Origin: JBOHHM01 sp050725495
GTDB taxonomy: Bacteria > Pseudomonadota > Gammaproteobacteria > Burkholderiales > Burkholderiaceae_C
DNA: 10,790 bases
Direction: 5' to 3'
Assembly (NCBI GenBank): GCA_050725495.1
Contig: JBOHHM010000228.1
Span: forward strand, 1 to 10,790
Shown: piece by piece, positions 1-5,579 of the stretch
Position numbering within the stretch: position 1 is the stretch's first letter
How the letters are laid out: every line of letters begins with the position of its first letter
The notes under the pieces: model-generated
Seen by the model: the letters and a program-made list of their open reading frames with translations, nothing else
Database searches by the model: none
Told to the model about the DNA's origin: nothing
Translations under genes and position numbers: made by a program

Positions 1-1098
1 GCGCAAAACGTCTACAAGGGCCTGGCCGGCTTTTACCTGCTGTTCAATCAATACGATACCGGCGATGAGACCAGGGGCTTTCGGCTGCCCGGTGTCAGGG
101 ATTCCAGCGACTTCTATGCCAATGTCCAGTACGACATTCCGCTGTACCTGACCGACCAGATCTTCAATGAATCAACCGGTCAGCTGTTCTTCGACCTGTT
201 CGAAACGGACGGCATTGTGGGCGACAAATTCCTGGTCAACGGCAAGATCCAGCCTTACCTGAACGTCAAGCCGCGCCGTTACCGCTTTCGCATCCTCAAC
301 GTCGGGCCCTCGCGCTTTCACCAGCTGTTCCTGACCGACAAGGTGGCCAACACCACGATCCCGTTCTGGCAGATCGGCAACGACGGCAACCTGCTGCCGC
401 GTCCGATCAAGGTCACGAGCACGGTGATCTCCGTGGCCGAGCGCATGGACATCGTGATCGACTTCAGGCGCTGGGCCGGCAAGACGCTCTACCTCGAAAA
501 CCGGCTGTTCCAGGATGACGGACGCGGCCCGGAACAGAACATCGGCGTACCTGGCTCGCTGGTGGCGCCGGGCAAGGGGAATTTCATCCTGCAGTTCCGG
601 GTGGACACGGCAGCGGTGGTGGACAACAGCGTGGATTTCGAAACCAACCCGAACGTGCAGTTCTATGCGCTGCCGGCCCGGGAAGCGCCGCGCGTCAAAC
701 GCAAATTCCGTTTCGAGCGGCAAAACAGTCTGTGGGCAGTCAACGACAAATTTTTCCCCGAAGACGAGAACACCGTCAATTTCCGCGTCAAGCAAAACAC
801 CGCCGAGCAGTGGAGTTTTGAGAACGATGAGGCTGAATGGATGCACCCGATCCATGTCCACTTCGAGGAGCACCAGATGCTCACGCGCAACGGCGTCGTC
901 GTCGGGCCGGGCAACGTCGAGTATTCGCGCAAGGACGTCAGCCGGCTGCAGCACAACGAACTGAACACCGTCTTCTTCCGCTTCCGGGACTTCGAGGGGC
1001 GCTACCTGATTCACTGCCACAACACGCTCCATGAGGACCACGCGATGATGCTGCGCTTCGACATAGACCAGACCGGGGACACGAAGCGCGAGCCCTGA
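1..1098 (+). CDS. Multicopper oxidase, CotA/bilirubin-oxidase-like (3' part; 5' end outside window)
   Basis: The reading frame is open from the first base and ends at TGA 1096-1098, so about 365 C-terminal residues are present and the start is off the window. Multicopper oxidases oxidise a substrate (phenolics, bilirubin, Mn(II), Cu(I) or Fe(II)) at a type 1 copper and reduce O2 to water at a trinuclear centre. The third cupredoxin domain shows both late copper-binding motifs: HPIHVHFEEHQ (from base 844) and HCHNTLHEDHAMM (from base 1012), giving the HCHxxxHxxxxM pattern with a Met at base 1045 as likely axial type 1 ligand. The middle part (LVNGKIQPYLNVKPRRYRFR, then AERMDIVIDF) resembles the second domain of CotA-type enzymes. 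No Met-rich insert of the CueO kind is seen in this part. The N-terminal copper motifs and any signal peptide cannot be seen. A SCO-type copper chaperone gene follows 39 bases downstream. Family is secure; substrate is unknown. Confidence 0.93.
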   Translation, partial: AQNVYKGLAGFYLLFNQYDTGDETRGFRLPGVRDSSDFYANVQYDIPLYLTDQIFNESTGQLFFDLFETDGIVGDKFLVNGKIQPYLNVKPRRYRFRILNVGPSRFHQLFLTDKVANTTIPFWQIGNDGNLLPRPIKVTSTVISVAERMDIVIDFRRWAGKTLYLENRLFQDDGRGPEQNIGVPGSLVAPGKGNFILQFRVDTAAVVDNSVDFETNPNVQFYALPAREAPRVKRKFRFERQNSLWAVNDKFFPEDENTVNFRVKQNTAEQWSFENDEAEWMHPIHVHFEEHQMLTRNGVVVGPGNVEYSRKDVSRLQHNELNTVFFRFRDFEGRYLIHCHNTLHEDHAMMLRFDIDQTGDTKREP

Positions 1099-1121
1099 GC
1101 GGATACCGTGCAGTCAATGCC

Positions 1122-1128
1122 AAGGAGG
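1122..1128 (+). promoter_or_regulatory. Ribosome binding site of the SCO-family gene
   Basis: AAGGAGG is a near-perfect Shine-Dalgarno sequence. It lies 9 bases before ATG 1138 and 18 bases before the in-frame ATG 1147, so it favours 1138 as the start. ATG 1131 is closer but out of frame with the SCO protein. Confidence 0.75.
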
Positions 1129-1137
1129 TCATGAATC

Positions 1138-1800
1138 ATGGGGAAGATGGACCGACGAACCTGGCTGGCGACGGCGGCAATGGCGCCTTTCGCCGGTACG
1201 GCCTGGGCCCAGGCAGCGGGGGAGAAATACGCCTGGCCCCAGGTGTCGGCGCGAGAAACGATCCGCAAGCGCTATTTCCCTGACATCGTTCTGCGCACGC
1301 ACGAAAACAAGTCGGTCCGGCTCTACGAGGACCTGATCAAGGACAAGTTCGTGACCATCAACTTCATGTACCTCAATTGCATTGACGGAACCTGCCCGGT
1401 CACGACCCACAACCTGACGCTGGTGCAGCAACTGCTCAAGGAGCGGGTGGGGCGCGACATCTTCATGTATTCGATCACCCTGGACCCCGAGCACGACACG
1501 CCTGACCTACTCAACCGCTACGCCAGGAGCTATGGCGTCGGCCCGGGCTGGCTGTTCCTCAGAGCCGAACCCAAGGACACGGAGATGATCCGCCGCAGGC
1601 TGGGTTTCTACGCCAGGAATCCAGAAACCGACGCGAGGAAGTCGAATCACGTGGCCATGCTGCGTTACGGCGACGAACCGCGGCAGTTGTGGGGCGCCAT
1701 CAACGCCATGATCGCGCCCCGTACCGTGGCCAACGCGATCCTGTTGGCGGCTGACTTGCCCGGCCCGAGCCGACCGGGCTGGAAGCGGGTCGCAAGCTGA
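1138..1800 (+). CDS. SCO1/SenC-family copper chaperone with Tat-like signal peptide
   Basis: The 220-residue protein has a thioredoxin-like SCO fold. SCO proteins bind Cu through two Cys and one His and deliver copper or reduce thiols in copper enzymes, normally the CuA site of cytochrome oxidase. Visible here: an N-terminal twin-arginine-type signal (MDRRTWLA, hydrophobic stretch, AWA-QA cleavage near residue 24), Cys81 and Cys86 in CIDGTCP, the family stretch SITLDPEHDTP (about 112-122), and His171 in KSNHVAML, the expected third ligand. The Cys spacing is CX4CP rather than the usual CX3CP. There is no N-terminal membrane anchor beyond the signal, so it is probably a soluble periplasmic protein. 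It lies 39 bases after the multicopper oxidase and 45 bases before a beta-propeller gene, so its likely client is the oxidase (inference). A second in-frame ATG at 1147 would begin MDRR and remains possible, but the ribosome binding site fits 1138. Confidence 0.92.
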   Translation: MGKMDRRTWLATAAMAPFAGTAWAQAAGEKYAWPQVSARETIRKRYFPDIVLRTHENKSVRLYEDLIKDKFVTINFMYLNCIDGTCPVTTHNLTLVQQLLKERVGRDIFMYSITLDPEHDTPDLLNRYARSYGVGPGWLFLRAEPKDTEMIRRRLGFYARNPETDARKSNHVAMLRYGDEPRQLWGAINAMIAPRTVANAILLAADLPGPSRPGWKRVAS

Positions 1801-1845
1801 GCCCATGGTGATTCGGGCAAGCATCACTCAGACGGGAGACCGGAC

Positions 1846-2808
1846 ATGAAACGAATCAAGTACGGCATGCTGGCTTCATTGCTGCTGGCGGCCTTGACAC
1901 TGGCGCCCCTCAGCGCACAGGCTCAGTCGGCGAAGCTGGGGGAAATTCCGCTCAAGCAAGCCACGGACAGCCTGACCAGCAACACTTCGGACGATTCGGG
2001 CGGACCACGAGCCATTGCCTTTGACGGGGTCTACATCTGGGTCGCAAGACAGTTCACCAATACGGTTGTGAGGCTCAATGCCTCGACCGGGGCCTACGCT
2101 GGCACGTTCAAGGTCGGCGATCGTCCCTCCGCCGTCCTGCATGCCTTTTCTGCGATCTGGGTGGCGCATGCTGTGAGCAATACCGTCACCAAGCTGAACC
2201 CCTCCAGCGGCGCCGTTCTTGGCACCTTTGCGGTCGATGAAGGGCCGGCGGCCCTCGTCTCCGACGGCACTTACCTCTGGGTTGCCAACCGTGGCAGCAA
2301 CACCTTGACGAAGCTCGATCCGAGCGGACGCCAGCTCCTGACTGTGGATGCTGTCCGCGCTCCCGCGGGTCTGGCTTTTGATGGCGCCAACATCTGGGTG
2401 GCGAGCAGCAAGGGCAAAGCTGTCATCAAAATCCGGGCGAGCGATGGGGCGCGCTTGGGCGACTTCCCGGCGGGGGATGGGCCCTCGGGTATCGCCTTTG
2501 ACGGCGCCAACATCTGGGTTGCGAACTTCTTCAGCGGCAACGTGATGAAGCTGCGCGCCATCGATGGCGCTCTGCTCGGGACCTTCCCCACGGGCGACGG
2601 CGCATCGGGTGTGGCTTTCGACGGCACCCACATCTGGGTGACGAACACTGCGACCGATACCCTCACCGCGCTGCGCCGGGATGGGGCCGTGGTCGCGACT
2701 TACCGCACCGGCAAGGGGCCGGCCCAGGTGGTCCATGACGGCGCCAACATCTGGCTGGCCAATGGCGGCAGCGATTCGGTGTCCACCTCCGTCATGGGGT
2801 GGAGGTGA
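1846..2808 (+). CDS. Exported seven-bladed YVTN-type beta-propeller protein
   Basis: The 320-residue protein begins with a Sec signal peptide (KR-rich start, hydrophobic core, AQA-QS cleavage near residue 26). The rest is seven copies of a 39-40-residue repeat centred on A-F-D-G-x-x-I-W-V-A-N, with the Ile/Leu-Trp pair encoded at bases 2035, 2155, 2275, 2392, 2512, 2632 and 2749. Seven repeats match a seven-bladed propeller of the YVTN/NHL/Vgb-like group. No catalytic residues or haem motif are evident, so a binding or scaffold role is more likely than an enzyme, though Vgb-like lyases share the fold. GGGAG at 1834-1838 is a good ribosome binding site 7 bases before the ATG. It is the last gene of the apparent operon with the multicopper oxidase and SCO genes, and all three products act outside the cytoplasm as far as can be seen. 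Specific function unknown. Confidence 0.9.
   Translation: MKRIKYGMLASLLLAALTLAPLSAQAQSAKLGEIPLKQATDSLTSNTSDDSGGPRAIAFDGVYIWVARQFTNTVVRLNASTGAYAGTFKVGDRPSAVLHAFSAIWVAHAVSNTVTKLNPSSGAVLGTFAVDEGPAALVSDGTYLWVANRGSNTLTKLDPSGRQLLTVDAVRAPAGLAFDGANIWVASSKGKAVIKIRASDGARLGDFPAGDGPSGIAFDGANIWVANFFSGNVMKLRAIDGALLGTFPTGDGASGVAFDGTHIWVTNTATDTLTALRRDGAVVATYRTGKGPAQVVHDGANIWLANGGSDSVSTSVMGWR
2023..2790 (+). repeat. Seven in-frame propeller-blade repeats (117-120 bp period)
   Basis: The blades are also alike at DNA level. The 18-mer GACGGCGCCAACATCTGG occurs identically at 2500-2517 (blade 5) and 2737-2754 (blade 7), with one mismatch at 2380-2397 (blade 4). Spacing between the Trp codons is 120, 120, 117, 120, 120 and 117 bases. 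Blades 1 to 3 are more diverged. Confidence 0.8.
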
Positions 2809-2829
2809 TAAAAGTGCTTCCTTGAATTC

Positions 2830-2980
2830 TGTCATTCTGAGCGCCCCCAGCCCCGCCGCTTCGCGTCAGGCCCTCCGAGGGGGTGCAAGAAAACTTGGGG
2901 CGGCCCGGCGTTTTCTTGAGAGCGAACTGAAGAATCTTCTCTCAGGCCCAAGGAGATCCTTCGCCTTGCTCAGGATGACA
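2830..2980. repeat. MITE/REP-like palindromic element interrupted by a second insert
   Basis: The ends TGTCATTCTGAGC (2830-2842) and GCTCAGGATGACA (2968-2980) are inverted repeats with one mismatch. Joining 2830-2843 to 2925-2940 gives a 30-base arm that pairs with 2951-2980 at 23 of 30 positions around a 10-base loop (2941-2950); four of the seven mismatches can form G-U pairs in RNA. The 76 bases at 2844-2919 interrupt the left arm and are flanked by GAGCG at 2839-2843 and 2920-2924, like a target-site duplication. The element fills the gap between two convergent genes and ends 2 bases before the transporter stop codon, so the hairpin may also end transcription. The TGTCATTCTGAGC...GCTCAGAATGACA type of end is, to my knowledge, seen as a dispersed repeat in many bacterial genomes. 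Confidence 0.65.
2844..2919. repeat. Nested GC-rich insert inside the palindrome
   Basis: This 76-base stretch carries its own perfect 9-bp inverted repeat, CAAGAAAAC (2886-2894) and GTTTTCTTG (2910-2918), around a 15-base GC-rich loop, and a palindromic CCTCCGAGG (2872-2880). It has no coding sense. It resembles short GC-rich intergenic sequences that I associate with Comamonadaceae, but that link is from memory and unproven here. Confidence 0.45.
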
Positions 2981-2982
2981 AG

Positions 2983-3885
2983 TCAGTGCTCTTCAGCCGG
3001 TGAATCAGGCGCGGCACGCGAACGCAACACGGTGGCGGCGATGCCGCTGGCCACGATCAGTCCCATGCCGGCCCAGCCCAGCAACGCAATCTGGTCGCCA
3101 AACAGCAGCAGGCTGTAGAGGGCGGCAAACACGATGCCCGAGTACTGCAGATTGGCCACGACGAGGGTGGCGCCATGGCTGTAGGCGCGCGTCATGCACA
3201 GCTGGCCCAGCGAGGCCAGCACGCCCACGGGGATCAGCCACAGCGCGGGCCCCCAGGCCCAGGGCGAGACCCCGGCGACCGCCATGCCCAGACCGCCGGC
3301 CACGGCCGAGCCCAGGGCAAAGTAAAACACGGTGCGGGTCTCGGGCTCGCCCACCTTGGCCAGCGCCATCACCTGCATGTAGGCGAATGCCGCACCCAGG
3401 CCCGACAGCAGGCCGATCAGCCCGGCGAACATCTGGTTTTGCTCGATGGTGGGGCGCAGCATCATCACCACGCCGGCAAAGCCGGCCAGCACGGTCAGCA
3501 CCAGCGGGCCCTGAGCGATTACCTTGTTATTGCCTTGTTTGAGCGGGTTCCAGGCCAGCAACGCGCCGCCGACCAGAAACGCCGCAATCCAGACGCTGCT
3601 CATGTAGTTGAGCGTCATCGCGGTGGCCAGCGGCAGCTGGGCGATGGCGTAGAACCAGGCGCCCAGCGACAGCACGCCGATGAGGCTGCGCCACGCATGC
3701 ATGCCGGGGTAGCGGGTGGCCAGGCTCACGCCGCGCGTGCGCGCCAGGGCCCACATGAAGGCCATGCCCAGCAGGCCACGGTAGAACACCAGTTCGGCGC
3801 TGTTGAAGAAATGGGAGGCAATCTTCACGCACACGCCCATGCTGGCGAACAACAGCGAGGCCAGCACCATCCACAAGGCTTGCAT
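2983..3885 (-). CDS. EamA-family (drug/metabolite transporter superfamily) membrane protein
   Basis: The 300-residue protein is almost entirely hydrophobic, with about ten membrane helices in two EamA-type halves, the usual size and layout of DMT exporters (RhaT/RarD-like). Family signs are the N-terminal helix with MGVCVKIAS, the ELVFYRGLLG stretch after helix 1 (about residues 31-40), FAGVVMMLRP closing the first half (136-145), and a second repeat ending with GMGLIVASGIAA (273-284). A short charged C-terminal tail follows. Substrate cannot be told from sequence; relatives export amino acids, metabolites or drugs. The start at 3885 gives an N-terminus that enters helix 1 at once, as is usual, with AAAGG about 8 bases upstream. 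A polar, AT-rich stretch (residues about 116-125) lies between helices 4 and 5. Upstream on the same strand is a Rieske oxygenase, separated by a terminator, so co-transcription is doubtful. Confidence 0.9.
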   Translation of the reverse strand: MQALWMVLASLLFASMGVCVKIASHFFNSAELVFYRGLLGMAFMWALARTRGVSLATRYPGMHAWRSLIGVLSLGAWFYAIAQLPLATAMTLNYMSSVWIAAFLVGGALLAWNPLKQGNNKVIAQGPLVLTVLAGFAGVVMMLRPTIEQNQMFAGLIGLLSGLGAAFAYMQVMALAKVGEPETRTVFYFALGSAVAGGLGMAVAGVSPWAWGPALWLIPVGVLASLGQLCMTRAYSHGATLVVANLQYSGIVFAALYSLLLFGDQIALLGWAGMGLIVASGIAATVLRSRAAPDSPAEEH

Positions 3886-3901
3886 GGCTCAGGCCTTTAA
3901 A

Positions 3902-3937
3902 CAAAAAGTGACGCCAGCCCACAAAAGATGGGCGTCA
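3902..3937 (-). terminator. Intrinsic terminator of the Rieske oxygenase gene
   Basis: Read on the - strand, TGACGCC (3937-3931) pairs perfectly with GGCGTCA (3915-3909) around a 15-base loop and is followed by CTTTTTG (3908-3902). It begins 7 bases after the Rieske stop codon and sits before the transporter start, so it should separate the two genes. A competing inner pairing GCCCA/TGGGC (3917-3921 with 3929-3933) is also possible. Confidence 0.6.
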
Positions 3938-3940
3938 TTC

Positions 3941-3957
3941 GCTATCAAAACTGTAGC
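3941..3957. repeat. Short family repeat, copy 1 (GCTATCAAAACTGTAGC)
   Basis: This 17-base motif with GCTA/TAGC ends spans the stop codon and last codons of the Rieske gene. A copy with 15 of 17 identical bases lies at 8338-8354, at the 3' end of dxs. It resembles the start of a dispersed repeat that I associate with Comamonadaceae genomes (inference from memory). Confidence 0.4.
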
Positions 3958-5096
3958 GACTGCGCGCCCATGGCGCCCTGGTACCACTCGTGGAAATGCT
4001 GCATGCCGTCTTCCATCGGGCTCTGGTAGGGGCCGACCTCGTTGTCGCCGCGCTGCATCAGGGCCTTGCGGCCGGCGTCCATGCGCTCGGCAATTTCGTC
4101 GTCTTCGACGCAGGTTTCCATGTAAGCCGCCTGCTGCGCCTCGACGAACTCGCGCTCGAACGCCGCGATCTCCTCGGGGTAGTAGAACTCGACCGTGTTC
4201 AGCGTTTTCTGCGGGCCGATCGGGTGCAGGGTGGACACGGTCAGCACATGGGGATACCACTCGACCATGATGTGCGGGTAGTAGGTCAGCCAGATCGCGC
4301 CGTAGCGCGGCGGCTCGCCTTTGCGGTAGCTCAGCAGGGCCTCCTGCCAGCGCTGGTAGACCGGACTGCCGGCCTTGCCCAGGCGGTTGGCCACGCCCAC
4401 CGTCTGCACCGAATAGCAGGGCTTGAACTCCCAGCGCAGGTCGTCGCAGGTCACGAACTGGCCCAGGCCGGGATGGAAGGGCCCGACATGGTAGTCCTCC
4501 AGATAGACCTCGATGAAGGTCTTCCAGTTGTAGTTGCACTCGTGCAGTTCCACGCGGTCGAGCACATGGCCGGAAAAATCGAGGTCGGCGCGCGGGCCCA
4601 GGCCGGCCAGATCGGCGGCGATGTCGCGGCCGCTTCCGTCGGCATTTTTCTCGAACAGCAGGCCGTTCCACTCCTGCAGCGGGTAGTTGTTGAGGTTCAG
4701 GCAGGGATCCTGGGCGAAGTGCGGCGCGCCCAGCAGGGTGCCGGCCTGGGTGGAGCCGCCGGCGCTGTAGGTCCAGCGGTGCAAGGGGCAGACGATGTTG
4801 CCGCCGGCGTTCGCGTTCTGTGAGCCGCGGCCCTTGAGCATGACGGCCTGGCGATGGCGGCAGATGTTGGAGATCAGCTCCACGCCCTGGGGCGTGTGCA
4901 GCAGCGCGCGGCCTTCGCCCTCCTGCGGCAAGGCATAGTAGTCGCCCAGCTCGGGCACGGCCAGCCGGTGCCCCACATAGCGGGGCCCGCGCTGAAAGAT
5001 GGTCTCCAGCTCGCGCCGGTACAGCGCCTCGTCAAAGTAGCTGGAAACTGGTAGTTGGCTTGCGGCCTGCTGCAGTTGAAGACTTAAATCAGACAT
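3945..5096 (-). CDS. Rieske [2Fe-2S] non-heme iron oxygenase, alpha subunit
   Basis: The 383-residue protein has an N-terminal Rieske domain and a C-terminal catalytic (SRPBCC/RHO alpha) domain. Rieske ligands are Cys79, His81 (CRH) and Cys103, His106 (CPLH), binding a 2Fe-2S cluster. The catalytic stretch is NWKTFIEVYLEDYHVGPFH (about 190-208): Glu200, His203 and His208 fit the E-x2-H-x4-H iron site, and an Asp near 332-333 in CVEDDE is the likely third iron ligand. Such enzymes use O2 and electrons from a separate reductase to hydroxylate or demethylate a substrate. No reductase, ferredoxin or beta subunit is encoded nearby, so it is a stand-alone alpha subunit of the kind seen in aromatic ring-hydroxylating and quaternary-amine demethylating oxygenases; the substrate is unknown. 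The protein appears cytoplasmic (no signal peptide). It is divergent from xseB across a 241-base gap. Confidence 0.93.
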   Translation of the reverse strand: MSDLSLQLQQAASQLPVSSYFDEALYRRELETIFQRGPRYVGHRLAVPELGDYYALPQEGEGRALLHTPQGVELISNICRHRQAVMLKGRGSQNANAGGNIVCPLHRWTYSAGGSTQAGTLLGAPHFAQDPCLNLNNYPLQEWNGLLFEKNADGSGRDIAADLAGLGPRADLDFSGHVLDRVELHECNYNWKTFIEVYLEDYHVGPFHPGLGQFVTCDDLRWEFKPCYSVQTVGVANRLGKAGSPVYQRWQEALLSYRKGEPPRYGAIWLTYYPHIMVEWYPHVLTVSTLHPIGPQKTLNTVEFYYPEEIAAFEREFVEAQQAAYMETCVEDDEIAERMDAGRKALMQRGDNEVGPYQSPMEDGMQHFHEWYQGAMGAQSLQF

Positions 5097-5184
5097 GGGT
5101 GACCTGACCTAGAGACTCCCCCTATGAAGGGGCAGGAGGGTAGACGCTTGAATCCAGGAGGACTGCTGCGCGGGAAAAAGGGGA

Positions 5185-5197
5185 CCGGCAGGGCCGG
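5185..5197. other. Small GC hairpin in the Rieske/xseB divergent gap
   Basis: CCGGC (5185-5189) and GCCGG (5193-5197) form a perfect 5-bp stem with a 3-base loop, flanked by AAAAAG on both sides. On the - strand it would fall in the leader of the Rieske transcript, just below the candidate -10 box. It is too short, and its T-run too distant, to call a terminator. Role unknown. Confidence 0.25.
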
Positions 5198-5211
5198 AAA
5201 AAGAGTGTGGG

Positions 5212-5242
5212 ATTGTACCCTCCGGGGGCTGTCGTGGGGCAA
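5212..5242 (-). promoter_or_regulatory. Candidate promoter for the Rieske oxygenase gene
   Basis: On the - strand TACAAT (5217-5212) matches the -10 consensus at 5 of 6 bases. TTGCCC (5242-5237) lies 19 bases upstream as a 4-of-6 -35 box; the spacing is slightly long. The implied leader before ATG 5096 is about 110 bases. Confidence 0.35.
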
Positions 5243-5304
5243 GCCTGGACTGAATTGCCCAAAACATCGGCACGGCCACGCCCCCCAGCAGGGCCCCAGA
5301 GCCG

Positions 5305-5310
5305 TAAAAT
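5305..5310 (+). promoter_or_regulatory. Candidate -10 box for the xseB-ispA-dxs-folE2 operon
   Basis: TAAAAT matches the sigma-70 -10 box at 5 of 6 bases and lies 28 bases before the xseB start, inside an otherwise GC-rich gap. No convincing -35 box is seen 16-18 bases upstream, so the call is weak. Confidence 0.3.
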
Positions 5311-5337
5311 GAAGGGTTTTCCATTCACCGAGTCCCC

Positions 5338-5571
5338 ATGCCCAAGGCGCCCGTCCCATCCCCCACACCTGCCAGCTACGAAGCGGCGCTGGAAGAGCTC
5401 GAACAGCTGGTCAGCCAGCTGGAGTCGGGTCAATTGCCGCTGGAGCAGCTGCTGTCGGGCTACCAGCGCGGGGCCGAACTGCTGAAGTTCTGCCGCGACC
5501 GGCTGGAGGCCGTGGAAAACCAGATCAAGCTGCTCGATGACGGCGTGCTCAAGCCATGGACACAAGAGTGA
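5338..5571 (+). CDS. xseB: Exodeoxyribonuclease VII small subunit
   Basis: The 77-residue protein matches the XseB family in size and sequence. After a Pro-rich N-terminus comes the conserved helix SYEAALEELEQLVSQLESGQ (about residues 13-32), then PLEQLLSGYQRGAELLKFCR and a second helix ending with ENQIKLL, the two-helix hairpin expected of XseB. XseB binds several copies per XseA large subunit and is needed for the nuclease that degrades single-stranded DNA in both directions. xseA is not in this window, as is usual. The gene leads the operon: its TGA stop (5569-5571) lies within the likely ispA ribosome binding site, so the two are probably translationally coupled. The order xseB-ispA-dxs is the same as in E. 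coli and many proteobacteria, which supports the call. The start codon has only a weak ribosome binding site. Confidence 0.95.
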   Translation: MPKAPVPSPTPASYEAALEELEQLVSQLESGQLPLEQLLSGYQRGAELLKFCRDRLEAVENQIKLLDDGVLKPWTQE

Positions 5572-5574
5572 GGG
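5569..5574 (+). promoter_or_regulatory. Ribosome binding site deciding the ispA start
   Basis: TGAGGG overlaps the xseB stop codon and lies 5 bases before ATG 5580. The in-frame upstream ATG 5556 has no such sequence before it and would overlap xseB by 16 bases, so 5580 is preferred. Confidence 0.55.
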
Positions 5575-5579
5575 CGGCC

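Noticed and set aside
172..1041. 289-residue open frame on the - strand opposite the multicopper oxidase
   Set aside because: Shadow of a gene with clear copper-binding motifs on the + strand; no recognisable domain.
1876..2835. 319-residue open frame on the - strand opposite the propeller gene
   Set aside because: It shows periodic repeats only because the propeller repeats do; the sense strand has a signal peptide and ribosome binding site.
2681..3118. 145-residue + strand frame spanning the end of the propeller gene and the repeat region
   Set aside because: It is in a different frame from the propeller, crosses the palindromic repeat and continues opposite the transporter; no family resemblance.
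3175..3900. 241-residue + strand frame opposite the transporter gene
   Set aside because: Composition rich in His, Gln, Gly and Ala is typical of an antisense shadow of a membrane protein gene; the - strand reading has about ten membrane helices.
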